Below, piece after piece: positions 1 through 10,954 of a DNA stretch of 64,000 nt. The translations under genes and the position numbers were made by a program. The stretch comes from Cyclina sinensis. Lineage: Eukaryota > Mollusca > Bivalvia > Venerida > Veneridae. How positions within the stretch are numbered: position 1 is the stretch's first letter; the number at the start of each line of letters is the position of its first letter. The notes under the pieces were generated by a model that was given only the letters and a program-made list of their open reading frames with translations, made no database searches and had not been told where the DNA came from. The stretch spans positions 35,061,241 to 35,125,240 of the forward strand of contig JAAONU010000016.1 of assembly GCA_012932295.1 (NCBI GenBank), given 5' to 3'.

Positions 1-770
1 TCAGTGAGACCTAAATCAAAAGGATTCATCTACTCATCATGTTCAACAATCCTATAAAGATTCAGGGTCCTGAGTTCAGTTGCTCTTGAGTCATAAACTG
101 AGATGTTTTCAAAGTGCTGGCCCATTACTCTTTTATCTTTTAACATACTAAAGCCTGTATTCTCATCATGAAAAAACATCTTGTAAAGTTAGTCTTAGTT
201 TCAGTTGTTCTTGAGGTATTTATCACAAATCATTCTTACAATATAAGCCATGGGCGCCTGAGTTCAGCTGTTCTTGAGTTAAAAAAATAAAGTTTTCAAT
301 GTGCTGGCCCCTATAAATTTTACCTCTAATATAGTAAACCTAACATTCTAAAGAGTTCATATTTTCTTCATGTAAACCCATTTTGTAAAGTTTGAGAGCC
401 CTTTTAGTTGTTCTTGAGTTGTTAGTCAAAATTTTTTTCAAAGTGCAGACCTATGTGAGAGTCACCTTTGGCCAATAGAGCCCGAAAACAGTAGGGTTCA
501 TCTACTGAACATGTCTAACCATCCTACAGAGTTTGAAGTACATGTGTATTTAAGGTATATGAGTTAAGTCATTCTTGAGTTATTGATCCGAAACTGTATT
601 TAAAGGGCAAGCCTCTGTGAGCTTAAACTTTGATCCAGTGAGGCCACAATTTGAAGAAGTCAGCTACTTATTATAAACAATCATCCTTTAAAGTCTGGGA
701 GTCCTGGTTTAGTTGATCTTGAGTTTTTGCTCGGAAACTGTTTTCAGGATGCAGGCCCAAGTAGGCTAGA
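1..770. repeat. Degenerate tandem repeat, about 150-180 base units
   Basis: About five diverged units follow each other. Each contains a core like GAGTTCAGTTGTTCTTGAG, at about 70, 250, 400, 560 and 705, followed by a stretch like TTTTCAAAGTGCTGGCCC. Another isolated unit lies near 1880-2030, and a related one sits inside the element at 8341-8610. No reading frame stays open across units. The repeat starts before the window edge, so its left limit is unknown. Confidence 0.7.
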
Positions 771-898
771 CCTTTTACCCAGTTAACAAAAAATAATAAG
801 GGTTTTTTATTTTATGCCTACCAATGAAATATAGGGAAATATCAGTGAGATAAAAGTGATAATACACTGTTTTGAATCAGTGATATTACCATTTTGAT

Positions 899-1189
899 AA
901 TACACTGTTTGTGCCCGAACTACTTTTTTACCTGATTCAGCCAAGAACCACACTGCTCCAATGATTGCAGGAAATAGTGAATCTGGTCCTGCACCAAGAG
1001 GATTTTTCATGAACAGTCACTTTCATGGAAATGTTACTTTCAATTTCAATTCCTCTAAAACTGCAACTATCTCAACAGGTCATAAATTCCATTCCAAAAG
1101 CTGGCCTGCTTGATGAAACTTCAGGAATTTCCCCACCACGTAAATACAAGAGAATCCGCTGTATTTCAGACAGTGACAGCGAGTGAAAT
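899..1189 (+). pseudogene. Frameshifted coding remnant, possibly transposon-derived
   Basis: The first frame is open from about 899 to 1100 and includes peptide pieces such as MNSHFHGNVTFNFN. A second frame takes over near 1030-1080 and runs to a TGA at 1187-1189, with a basic then acidic tail (PPRKYKRIRCISDSDSE). The frame change and the lack of an upstream start or splice acceptor suggest a decayed gene or transposon C-terminus. A real terminal exon beginning at GTC after CTCAACAG (about 1079) is the alternative. AATAAA motifs follow near 1400 and 1426. The family is not recognised. Confidence 0.35.
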
Positions 1190-1638
1190 TTATTTACCTT
1201 GTTAAATCCAGTTATAATATTGAATTCCTAGTTGTGAACAATGATGAAATTCGCCATAAATTATTTAAAATGTCTGATTTGTTTACATAACTCACATGGA
1301 CAATATCCAATATGGCCGACTTTCAATTCAATTGATTGAATATTGAATACTGAGTATTAATCCGCTTTTATAATTAAAGTATGTATGGCAAAAATTCAAT
1401 AAATATTGATAAACTGTGTAGACAAAAATAAATGTTATTTGATGAAAGTGTATTCAGTTTATTTCAGCAGAAGTAAAGTTATCATATGTATTAGAGATTG
1501 TCTGCACTTTTTTTGTGCGCAGTAACCAAAGTACGCATTAACTGATTTGGGGCTCACCATGGGGAATTTATTGAAGGCCCTGATTAAAAATGTCATAAAA
1601 AACCCATTTTTGACGTGTTGGCATAAAATAAAAAGAAA

Positions 1639-1792
1639 ATTTGTTTGTTTTTTAGTGGAAGATGGGAATTTATTTCATCTCGTGAACACCATATGTTGAT
1701 ATTTTCACTCGTGGCTGCGCCACTCGTGAAAATATCACATATGGTGTTCACTCGATGAAATAAATTCTCATCTTCCACAAAAACAAACAAAT
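1639..1792. repeat. Foldback (inverted repeat) hairpin, about 74-base arms
   Basis: The left arm (about 1639-1714) and right arm (1720-1792) are near-exact reverse complements around a 5-base loop (CTGCG). The pairing includes GTGGAAGATG with CATCTTCCAC and CACTCGTGG with CCACTCGTG, and the arms end in T/A-rich stretches. The apparent 65-codon minus frame over it is a product of the palindrome. Such short foldback units are typical of MITE-like elements. No target-site duplication could be assigned. Confidence 0.8.
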
Positions 1793-1879
1793 ATCCTCTA
1801 TCTAATCAACATGGTCTACCTACATACTGAGTAAAATGTGTCCGGGCTTATTTGTTCTCAGGTGTTTGGCTGGATTATA

Positions 1880-2030
1880 TGCGTAATCAATTCACCATGT
1901 CTAATTATCCTGTAAAGTTTGAGAGTCCTGATTTCATTTGTTCTTGAATTATTGATTGGAAATTCTTTTCAGAGTGCAGACTTCTGTGAGCTTGACATTT
2001 GACATACTGATACCCGAAATGTAAGGATGT
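1880..2030. repeat. Isolated unit of the 1-770 repeat family
   Basis: This segment repeats the order seen at the left edge: a CACCATGTCTAATTATCCTG-like start, AAGTTTGAGAGTCCTGATTT, TTGTTCTTGA, then TTTTCAGAGTGCAGAC. It is separated from the main block by the remnant and the hairpin. The sequence from 2030 to 2340 shows nothing recognisable. Confidence 0.55.
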
Positions 2031-2384
2031 TTTCTACTCAATATTTCCAACCATAAAAAGTTTCTCGTCTTACTACTGAATGCCATTTCCTCTATAGACC
2101 AACCATTTTACATAGATTCATGATTTCTTCGAACTTAGAGTAATAAGATCAGAAAAGAAAAAAGCTCTTTACAATCTGTGTTAAACTAGAAAAAAGTTCT
2201 CCACCACATGCACAGATAAAGACGAACACAAAACTAACGTTTACTTTGTCGGCTTTGCAGGTCTATGTAATTGGATGTTAGCTGTTCAAATAGCTGGGTA
2301 TTAAGATCGTTAAAAACATTCATCTGAGCACCGCTTGGAGTCGGCTGGACATTCAGAAGTTCATTCGCCAAAACAATGCTTGTG

Positions 2385-2690
2385 AGTTGGATAATCAGAA
2401 GAGTCTAAATGTCGAACTGACAATCAGCAGTACTTTCAAGAAAGATCTGAATGTCCAACTTACAATGAGCAGTACTTTCGAGATAAAACTGAATGTCCAA
2501 CTGACAATCAGCAGTACTTTCGGGAAAGATTTGAATGTCCAACTTACAATCAGCAGTACTTTCAGGAAAGATCTGAATGTCCAACTGACAATCAGCAGTA
2601 CTTTCGGGAAAGATCTGAATGTCCAACTGACAATCAGCAGTATTTTCGTGACTAACCTTCTGACTGTCCAATTTTCAGGTGATAGTTAAT
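2385..2690. repeat. Minisatellite, 42-base unit
   Basis: About seven consecutive units share the core AATGTCCAACTGACAATCAG followed by CAGTACTTTC. The spacing of successive AATGTCCAAC cores is 42 bases, a multiple of three. This explains why both strands show long frames with a 14-residue periodicity (LNVQLTISSTFGKD on the plus strand). Those frames are by-products of the repeat and not evidence for a protein. Confidence 0.85.
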
Positions 2691-2739
2691 TTGAAATTGA
2701 TCTTGTTTGTCAAGCTTTCAGCAAGCATTACTTTCGAGA

Positions 2740-3640
2740 CTGATTTTTTAAATGTCCATTTTTAAATAAGCATAACATCCAAGACATATTCTAAATGTCC
2801 AACTTTCAGTTAGCAGTTTTTTTCGAGACGATCATCTGAACGTCCATCTTTCATTTAACAATACTGTCGAGACTGATATCTTGAATGTCCAACTTTCAGT
2901 CAGCAGTACTTCCGAGACGATCATCTGAATGTCCAACTTTCAGCTAGCAGTTTTTTCGAGACGATCATCTGAACGTCAAGCTTTCATTCAACATTACTGT
3001 CGAGACTGATATCTTGAATGTCCAACTTTCAGTCAGCAGTACTTCCGAGACAATCATCTGAATGTCCAATTTTCAGCCAGCAGTACTTCCGAGACGATAA
3101 TCTGAATGTCCAACTTTCAGGCAGCAGTACTTTCGAGACGATCATCTGAATGTCCAACTTTCAGCCAGCAGTACTTTCGAGACTGATATTATGAATGTCC
3201 AACTTTCAGCCAGTAGTACTGTCGAAACGACCATTTGAATGTCCATTTTTCAGTCAGCAGTACTTTCGAGACGATCATCTGAATGTCCAACTTTCAGCCA
3301 GCAGTACTTTCGAGACGACCATCTGAATGTCCAATGTTCAGTCAGCAGTACTGTGAGACGACCATCTGAATGTCCAACTTTCAGTCAGTAGTACTTTCAA
3401 GACTGATAATCTGAATGTCCAACTTTCAGGCAGCAGTACTTTCGAGACGATCATCTGAACGTCCAATTTTCAGTCAGCAGTACTTTCGAGACGACCCTCT
3501 GTATATCCAACTTTCAGTCAGCAGTACTTTTGAAACTGATTTTCTGAAAGTTTAGTGTCCAGCCAGCAGTACATTTGAGATTGATCTTCCGATTGTCAAT
3601 GTTTCAGCCATCAGTACATTCAAAACTGATCTTCTGAATG
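2740..3640. repeat. Minisatellite, 44-base unit, sister of the 42-base array
   Basis: Around twenty units share AATGTCCAACTTTCAG, CAGCAGTACTTTC and a GAGACGATCATCTG linker. Cores are 44 bases apart in the best-preserved part (about 3090-3480). The unit is clearly derived from the same ancestor as the 42-base array to the left but has a 2-base longer linker, which closes all reading frames. Units at both ends are more diverged. 3640-3940 holds nothing else recognisable. Confidence 0.85.
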
Positions 3641-4150
3641 ACCGAATGTCTAACTCAGTGCTTCGTTAGATGTGATGGTAAGAAGGCTGTTTCTAGAATA
3701 TGTTATGAAATGACTGGTCCTCCATCTTTATACTCATACTCGCCAAACTTGTATATAAATAACTGATAGTTTAATGCTAGGTCGCATTTACTGTGTAGAT
3801 CCAGATATTCCAGATAATCTTGGCTCACCGTATTGATTATATAGTTTAAAACACCTTCTTTTCGTCTATACTGTATGAAACCTTAGTCAGGAAACGATCA
3901 GCAATCTAGTTAGCGCTTGAGATAATGATGAAATATTATCACAGTGTCACCGAGGTTTACTGTCATCATATATCACAAAGTTCTTTACAAATGGCACCTT
4001 TTATGCATAAACACTCAAGTACAATATGTGTTTGTTATTTATGACACCAAAAAAGCACTTTTTTCTTTTCATTTTCACTCATTCTAATATTTTCGTCATC
4101 TGGGAAATCTCGGTGCATTATTTGAACCATAATATACCTATATTTAGAGT

Positions 4151-4551
4151 ATGGTGGCATATTTCTGCCATAAGATAACCAGTTAAAGTTCGCAAACGCG
4201 TTCGTGTTAATCACATGATGTTCGTGATATTTATCTGGTGAACTAGTCAATATTTGAGAAAGGTTTTACTGTAAGATAAGTCTCTTAACACGAATAAAAG
4301 ACCCGATACATGTAGTGCCCAGAACTGCCACTAGTAGTGACGCGATATTTATCTTGTTATCCTAACAGCCTTTGCAGATTAACTTGTGGCAGTTCTGGGC
4401 ACTATCAGGATTATGTTCGTGTTGAAATATGTATCTTACCGTAAAACTTTTCTCAAATGTTTATTAGTAAACAAGTTAATTATCGCATGTTACTTACACG
4501 AATACGTTCGCGAACCTTAACTGATTATCTTACGTCAAAATATGCCACCAT
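4151..4551. repeat. Long imperfect inverted repeat (foldback element)
   Basis: The outer ends pair ATGGTGGCAT (4151-4160) with ATGCCACCAT (4542-4551). The inner ends pair AGTGCCCAGAACTGCCAC (4314-4331) with its exact complement (4386-4403). Between them the arms, about 165-180 bases each, remain alignable with scattered mismatches, for example GAGAAAGGTTTTACTGTAAG on one side. The spacer is about 54 bases. The structure suggests a MITE or foldback transposon lying inside copy 1 of the large unit. Confidence 0.75.
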
Positions 4552-5139
4552 GTTAGAGATCCTAGTTGTAGCGGTATCGAATGACTGGTAAAATTCTATA
4601 ATCACGTTGACATGGTAACCGGTCGACTAATTGTCTTTTAAATTCTATACTTTCTATCAGGTATTTTCTACAGACGTTCAGCAATAATATTAATTGCGTC
4701 TTCATCGTCTGATTGAACTTACTGTCACACAGAACTGACCGCAATTTAAGGTTTTCAATAACAGAGTTTAAAGACAATGCTGAGTCCAACACAGAGCTAA
4801 CTGCATACTACTAAGGAGGATGGGCAAAGTCTAAGACTCTTTAGCTTGTATTTCCATCTCCAAAATAAACAAGGCGATCAAAGGACTGCTATATCCGTCG
4901 CCAGCGTTTAGTGAAGTTTTAAATAGTCTGAGAAACATGGAATTGCATTTATGGTGACAAACTGAATTGTGGAAAAGCTTTAAGTATTGCAATGACAATA
5001 CGAAACTGGAGGGTTGAACAAATGTCCTTCAAGTATGAGATTGTTCTTGAACTGACATGGCTGCACATCCTCTCTATGAGATGTACATTTTACCCAAGTT
5101 TAAAAAAAATCAGTTCAAGGGTATAGGAGATATGGAGCG

Positions 5140-5230
5140 GAAACGAAAATGTTGCGGACAGACAGACAGACGGACGGACAAGGCCATTCCTATAACCCCC
5201 GTACAACTTCGTGGCGGGGGATTAATAAGT
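5140..5230 (+). repeat. 3' end of a dispersed element with GACAGACGGACGGAC tail
   Basis: The segment GGACAGACAGACAGACGGACGGACAAGG, then ATAACCCCCGTACAACTTCG and GGCGGGGGATTAATAAG, is a characteristic tail that recurs in altered form at 8540-8600. Where this element begins is unclear. The nearby small frames are not convincing genes. Confidence 0.5.
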
Positions 5231-5846
5231 AAAATAAATGAAAAAAATAATCACAAACGTCTCACAACGAACCAAATAAGAAAAGTACAAATGTTCTAAA
5301 TGATTTAAACTATATTTTATTCAAATTATGATGTACCAGTATATCCTTAATTTCTTTAAGATCACAAACTCAATCTACTTACGACTTTGGTGCGTAACTT
5401 GATACCAGCTGACATGGATGTAACTCTTAGTTGGTACAGTAGGCCCGGGCCTGTATTTTCATTCAAAAGATAAATGTATGAAACACAATATTCTGAAAAA
5501 GCTATTGGGGATGGGAAGTGAAAGGATGGGCTCATCTTAGACCGGTACTGAGTATAAACAACTCTAATCAGTCAATTGAAGTGTATTATGCTATTTATTG
5601 AAATGTTAGACTCAAGATATATATTAAAACGCATCAGTTAAAACATATACTGTTCTGGAAAAGTAGGGAATAGTGTAGGTAATATTGTTATTGCGAGCAA
5701 TTAAGAAAACCCTTACCTGTTGATGCTTATTTAATCAATTAAACAAATTCATTCACACATTTTGGTCGAAAATTTAACTTCTTTATGACATTTTTAGGTA
5801 CTTTGAACAGCGTCCAAAGTCATAACGTTAACGTCATCAAACGCCC

Positions 5847-6310
5847 TCAGTAACGTGTTGGGCAACCTCTGTTGTCGCAACAAGCTATGCAACGACGACT
5901 CATACTCCGAATATGACAACTGATGGTGTGCTGAGGGATTCTGGCCCACTCTTCATGCAGCACCGCATCGAGCTCGCGTAATATTCTGGGTGGAGGATCA
6001 CGTCGTCGGACACATTTTCGAAGAATGTACCGCATGTGTTCAATAGGTGATAGGTCTGGGCTCATCGCTGGACATGACAAAGTACGGATATGTTGCTCTT
6101 CCAGGAACTTGGTCACAAGTCTTGCCTTATGGGCCCTAGCGTTATCATCCTGGAAGATGAATTCTTGGCCGTCATATTGAGCAAACGGGACAAATATTGA
6201 TAGGCAACGGACTGTGAAACATTCAGGTCAACTGCAGCCTGGGCCTGTGTACTTCCGGTCTGGAGCATACAAATGGCCAACTGACGTTGATGTTCCGTTA
6301 GACGTCTCAT
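5847..6310 (-). pseudogene. Tc1/mariner-type transposase remnant, internally deleted
   Basis: Reading the minus strand, an ATG at 6310-6308 opens an N-terminal helix-turn-helix-like segment (MRRLTEHQRQLAICMLQTG, then NVSQSVAYQYLSRL). The sequence then jumps, in a different frame, to the end of the catalytic domain. That part includes FQDDNARAH, SPDLSPIEH and a stop at 5847. From the D before NARAH to the E of SPIEH there are 34 residues, matching the DD34E spacing of Tc1-type enzymes. The middle of the catalytic core, including the first aspartate, is missing, and the two parts are out of frame, so the copy is dead. Terminal inverted repeats were not identified. Confidence 0.8.
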
Positions 6311-6332
6311 AATTTCAATTGCAATAGAAAAT

Positions 6333-6792
6333 GTACAGACTGCTAAGAAAACAAGAAACACTTTGAGTAAAATAGTAGGAGGTAAGGCCATTACTGAAGA
6401 TGTCATCATTGAAAAAATAAAAGCTCCCTATGATAAGCACCCAGTTACCAAAGCAAAACCTAAAAAATCCTCAGGTAAAGAAAACAAAAGACCATGCACT
6501 GCATCCAAACCAGGAACCTCAGGAAAAAATTCAAAAAAGCCCAGAACTAAATTAAACCCTGCTGAACACTTGGACAGTTGATAGTTCTGAAGATGATGAA
6601 GTGAGTGAGTCAGAAAAGTGTGTAGTGTGTAAAAGGTTTAGCCCAGACATGAGTAAGAGACCATATATAGTCATTGTTTCTTGGGGCCAGTGTGATAAAT
6701 GTGCAGGCTGGGTCCATTTGGCTTTCTGTACCTCTGTGAGGGTCATAAGGAGGGGAGACACATTTTTGTGTCCCTCTTGCTGCTCACAGTAA
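6333..6792 (+). pseudogene. C-terminal fragment of a pogo-like DDE transposase with a PHD-type finger
   Basis: The first frame reads a lysine-rich linker (NTLSKIVGGKAITED, SGKENKRPCTASKPGTSG) and stops at about 6581. A second frame, shifted by one base, begins within this (SSEDDEVSESEK) and continues as a cysteine/histidine cluster: CVVCKRF, then CDKCAGWVHLAFC, then CPSCC, stopping at 6792. This cysteine order resembles the PHD-like finger found at the end of many invertebrate pogo/Tigger transposases. The frame break and missing catalytic part make it a remnant. It abuts the oppositely oriented Tc1 remnant, which may have inserted into it. Confidence 0.65.
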
Positions 6793-8340
6793 TATCAACA
6801 TAAAGACAACCAATTGTAAATAAGTTTGACAGTTCATAATTAGTTGAAAAAAGTTCCATTTGTTCAAATTCTAGAGTTTTAGACTCTAAAAATGTTCTTT
6901 CCTAGAAAAACAGATACTTTTATGACAGTTAAATTTAGTAACTTAACACCTTGGCCAATTGTATGGTAGAGGTTTTGGGTGGACGAAAACATGTTGGATA
7001 AAGCCCAAGTGAGACCTAATGATGACCCACTTTCTTGTTTAAAATACAAACAATCAAGAAAAGGTAAGAGTTTTATTTTTTTCACGCTGATTTAACTTGG
7101 TTATAGCGTTAAAGTTATTGATAGTTGAAAGTGGAATACAAGTCCATTGACTTTGATACATTTAAGAATTCCCTTAGGTGGACGAAAAGAGGTTGTTCCG
7201 GGATACTTTAGTGACTACGCTATCTGCAAATGAATGACCATTGTGAAAATATACATGATAATTGTCTATAAAGAGTAGGTTTTCCATATCATAACAAAAA
7301 AAAACATAATATCCCCTACTTTTTGTGAACAATATTGAATATAACTTTCGGGGGTACAGTTTCAAAGACAGCTTTTAACAATGCGTCATTCGATAGGATT
7401 TCAAAAGTTAACGTCTATAATTGCTTCAATAGGAATTAAACTGACTGAATATTGCAACAGTACCTTAAATAATTTTTTAGAAGCGAAAGCTTCTAACGCT
7501 ACACACAATATTTTCTAGTTACAATCACATGACCGACTCTTATCCATACATTCGCGTTGAAAAATAGTAAAACAGGTTGTATGAGTTTTTAATTGCAATT
7601 CCGATAAAAGTTCTTTGATGTTGCAGAATTATGTTGATTTTGAAAGCATAAGGTATAATTTCAATTTTTTGGCAAAACAAACTGTGAAAAAACGTTAGTA
7701 ATTTAGTAACACATTTTAAATTTCGCTTCTGACAGTACCCTCTGTGTTTTGTTTCTGATATAATTATATACTTAAAATGAATTGCACCTGCGGACCATGA
7801 CATTGCTGGCAACAGTACTGACATATTTGTTCAATACGAAGACAATTTGTATCACAACAGATACGTCATTTAATGTGCAATGGCTTTATGGCCTTCATAA
7901 ATCATCCATAGAAATACAGAAAAGTCTTTCCAAGACTGGGAAGAGTACAGGTATAATTACAGTTAAGAAAATCAGGATAATGATCTAAAGACAGCTTTTA
8001 GAGATAATTTATTGAAATTCCAACCAATGCCAATTCTTTTCACAAGATGAAATATTGATTAAAGGAAAGTTTTCGCCGTATGGAAGCACTGAATATGGGG
8101 ACTGTCTTCATGAGGTGTAAGATATGATAAACAAAATTAAGCATCAGATACACAAGTGTATTTGACGAGAATGCCGTTGCTTGTATATCAAAATTAATAC
8201 ATTATGTTACACCGACGAATCACTTGTATTTGATTTTGGCGTATTCTTGCGCGAAGTTACCATACTAGAGATTCTGAAGACGGTCTTTTATACACAACTG
8301 ATATTAATCCTCACAAAATCTGTTTGACGATTAAAAAATA

Positions 8341-8610
8341 AACAAGAGATGTTTTTGAAACATGTATGCCTCCTAATTGCAACCAATTAGTCATGACTTC
8401 TAAACGTGACATTGACCTTTGACATACTGACCTCAAAATCAATAGGGATCATTTACCGGTCATAACAAACATTCCTACCAAATCTGAGGACTGTTGGCCA
8501 AAGCGTTCTTTAGTTATTGATCAGACAAGGTCTGGTCTACGGACGGACCGACCGACATGTGCAAAGCAATATACCCCAACTTCGTCGAGAGAGGGGCGGG
8601 TTAAAAATTA
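8341..8610 (+). mobile_element. Short dispersed element, ACAAGAG start and GACGGACC tail
   Basis: It begins ACAAGAGATG near 8343 and contains one unit related to the 1-770 repeat. It ends with CTACGGACGGACCGACCGAC, then TATACCCCAACTTCGTCGAG and GGGGCGGGTT. It lies inside copy 1 of the large unit and has no coding capacity. The start and end are assigned by resemblance to the other ACAAGAG elements in this window. Confidence 0.5.
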
Positions 8611-9473
8611 CTAAAAGTAGAAAAAATAATGAACTCTTGCTTTCTAGTTGTAACAAAATATGATCCGGACAATATCTCAATTATCATAAAGATTTTTTAA
8701 AGTAAGATAGATAACTTAAATTTCATTTCGTTTAAATGTCGTTTTGATGCGAAATATATCTCATATATACATATTATGTCCTTATAATTTGAATGGCAAT
8801 TTTCATAGAGAATTTGTGATGATGTAAGTGTGTTCTATTGTACGAGGAAACATTTTTTAACCCTTTAACAGGGTCTCGAACTTACAAGAATTATTAAGGC
8901 CACGATGTACTTTTTTTGTTTTTTGTTGTTGTTGTTGTTGTTGTGGTTTTTGGCTAACATCTCAGTTTTACTTAAACTTACACTTGAACTGAAACCAACG
9001 CAGGTATTAACAATTTGTACGCAGCACATGAAAAAATATTGTCCCGTGTAATTAGCTATAACTGAAAATATGACACAGTTCGAATGTTGTTTTAATTATT
9101 TTAATTATGTATTTTCATTACACAACTTTTTTCATTGTAACCACACGATGAATACCTAAATATTTATACAAATTTAAACTAATGAAACTTTCTATATGTT
9201 ATATTTGTTTTACAAAGTCTCAGAAAATTGTATTTATCTTCAGCCGCTTCATATACTCAACATGCATTTTGTTTGCAAGAAAAAACCTGCATCTTAAAGC
9301 TAATGCAAAACTTATACAATACGAGTTAGGGCCGATTGCACAAGACGCTGCGTGCGTTATTCGTACGGACAGGGAAAAATTCGCTTCATACAGAAACTGA
9401 AATTTATTGCTGAAATAATGATTTTGATATAGAACAATGGACCAAAATACGAATCCTTGTATTTTTATGAACG

Positions 9474-9767
9474 TCACAACAGATGCCTTACCTCAAGATC
9501 AACGAGTTCTTTGGTACGTTTGTTTCGGATCTCGACAGTGTGCAACTCCCTCATTTTACGAATACACGGATTCTGTTGCTCTTTTATATTTGTAACAGAC
9601 AACCTTCTTGATTTCAAACGGGCGAGTTGGGGGGCTGGCAAGCCGGAAATCGCCAAATTTGTTGGCTTTAAAATTTGTCCAGCGCATCTGTATTTTATCG
9701 TGGGCTTAGCAATTATCTTTGTCTTCGATGTTTTTGTTCGGACAGGTAAATCCCGTGGTGACAACAT
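9474..9767 (-). CDS. Conserved 97-codon frame in the duplicated unit (copy A), unknown function
   Basis: The frame runs from ATG (9767-9765) to TGA (9476-9474) and encodes a basic 97-residue peptide ending ELVDLEVRHLL. The copy at 24661-24954 has exactly the same length, with no indels and about 78 of 97 identical residues. The last 33 residues are identical, and the base changes within those codons are all synonymous on this strand. The plus strand is also open here, but two of those same changes would alter its protein and its length differs between copies. The frame may be the last exon of a longer gene, since no upstream exon is established. No family is recognised. The alternative is a non-coding repeat that is open by chance. 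Confidence 0.4.
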   Translation of the reverse strand: MLSPRDLPVRTKTSKTKIIAKPTIKYRCAGQILKPTNLAISGLPAPQLARLKSRRLSVTNIKEQQNPCIRKMRELHTVEIRNKRTKELVDLEVRHLL

Positions 9768-10919
9768 GATCACTGAATCACAGACACAAAAACAGAACAA
9801 ATAAAAGCCAGTGAACGTTAAAAAAATAAAAATAATTCGTTGCAGAAATTAAACCGAACAAGTCTCGTTTTTTTTAACAGAGGTCAAAATTTTGTCATCA
9901 ACATGACCAAATAAAGTTAAAAATTATTTCAATCTCTATTTCTTTCATGTGAGAAGCTCTTAGTTCATAATTTATTCTAAAGCAGGTTCTTAGTTTGAAT
10001 ACAATTACTCGATTTCCAGAGTTTATGAAAAAAAGTGACAATATCTTATTCAATAAAAAAATCTTGTCCTGTATAAGTGGGCACGATGCTGTCTTGCCCA
10101 GGCTGTGATTCTAATAACTCAGACCTGAAGCACTGAAATTTATTAAAATCGATTAAGGACATGTTACCCTATTAATCTATAAGAAACAAAATTTAAAAAA
10201 ATACTTGAAATTAGCGGTTAAGTAATTGCATAGATACCATAAAAACATTGTAATTAAAACATGTCTGCTTTGCTCATAAGACAAATACTTGCAGACACTA
10301 AATTACATACAGAAGTGAAAGCCAATCAGCGCAAATCAATCCATTCCGCCTATTTAATACAAATAAATCATCACGTGACAAAACGGCGCTTAAATCCAGA
10401 TAAACTTCAAAAATACCTTCTTTAATTTCTAATCCTTCAATTTAATTTCTAATGAATGAGTTCATTACAATACCAAAATACATGTATTTAATGGCGCTAA
10501 CATCAACTGTTACTGATGTACAACAATTATTGGAAAACCCATGCCTGTCATAAACATGCAGTCAGGTGTTTCTAACACTGTTTCTGGTTATTTGATATCA
10601 CAAGTCGTGGACTCCGGCTGGGCCAAGAACACATGGCAATTGAGACTTCTCTTAGCGTATTCAGAGGGTCGTCAAAGCATTTTATCTGTGATTTTCGAAT
10701 TATAACGTTCGCGTATAAAATAAGAAAGATATTTCAAATTTAACACTGGCTCACGATGAAAAGATTACTTTAGAATTGTACTGAAAAGGCTACAGATTAA
10801 AATGAAAACAGATAAATGCGGCAGTGGAAAATGGAATAAAAAGACAACTTGTTTCTCTCTTTCTCTTCGAGGACAAATGAGTCAAGTAATTTCACTGCCA
10901 TGCCTTGAAGATCCAGTTT

Positions 10920-10954
10920 CACACACACACACACACGCACACACACACACACAC
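10920..10954. repeat. (AC)n microsatellite
   Basis: A run of AC dinucleotides with one GC interruption, inside copy 2 of the large unit. The minus frame over it, which reads as repeated cysteine, valine and arginine, is an artefact. Confidence 0.9.

Larger units (their letters stand above)
3940..9830. repeat. Copy 1 of the large duplicated unit (heavily interrupted)
   Basis: Landmarks shared in order with the later copies: TTATTTATGACACCAAAA near 4030, TGGTAACCGGT and TTTTCTACAGACG near 4610-4680, CAGATATATATTAAAAC-type sequence near 5615, GGTATAATTACAGTTAAGAAAATCAGG near 7948, and the 97-codon frame at 9474-9767. Insertions include the inverted repeat at 4151-4551, Tc1-like and pogo-like remnants at 5.8-6.8 kb and a dispersed element at 8341-8610. 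Unit boundaries are approximate, read by eye. Confidence 0.5.

Noticed and set aside
2387..2689. A 100-codon plus frame and an 88-codon minus frame with 14-residue periodicity
   Set aside because: Both strands are open only because the minisatellite unit is 42 bases and stop-free.
4562..4792. A 76-codon minus frame that looks protein-like
   Set aside because: The matching segment of copy 2 (about 11640-11830) has several stops in that frame.
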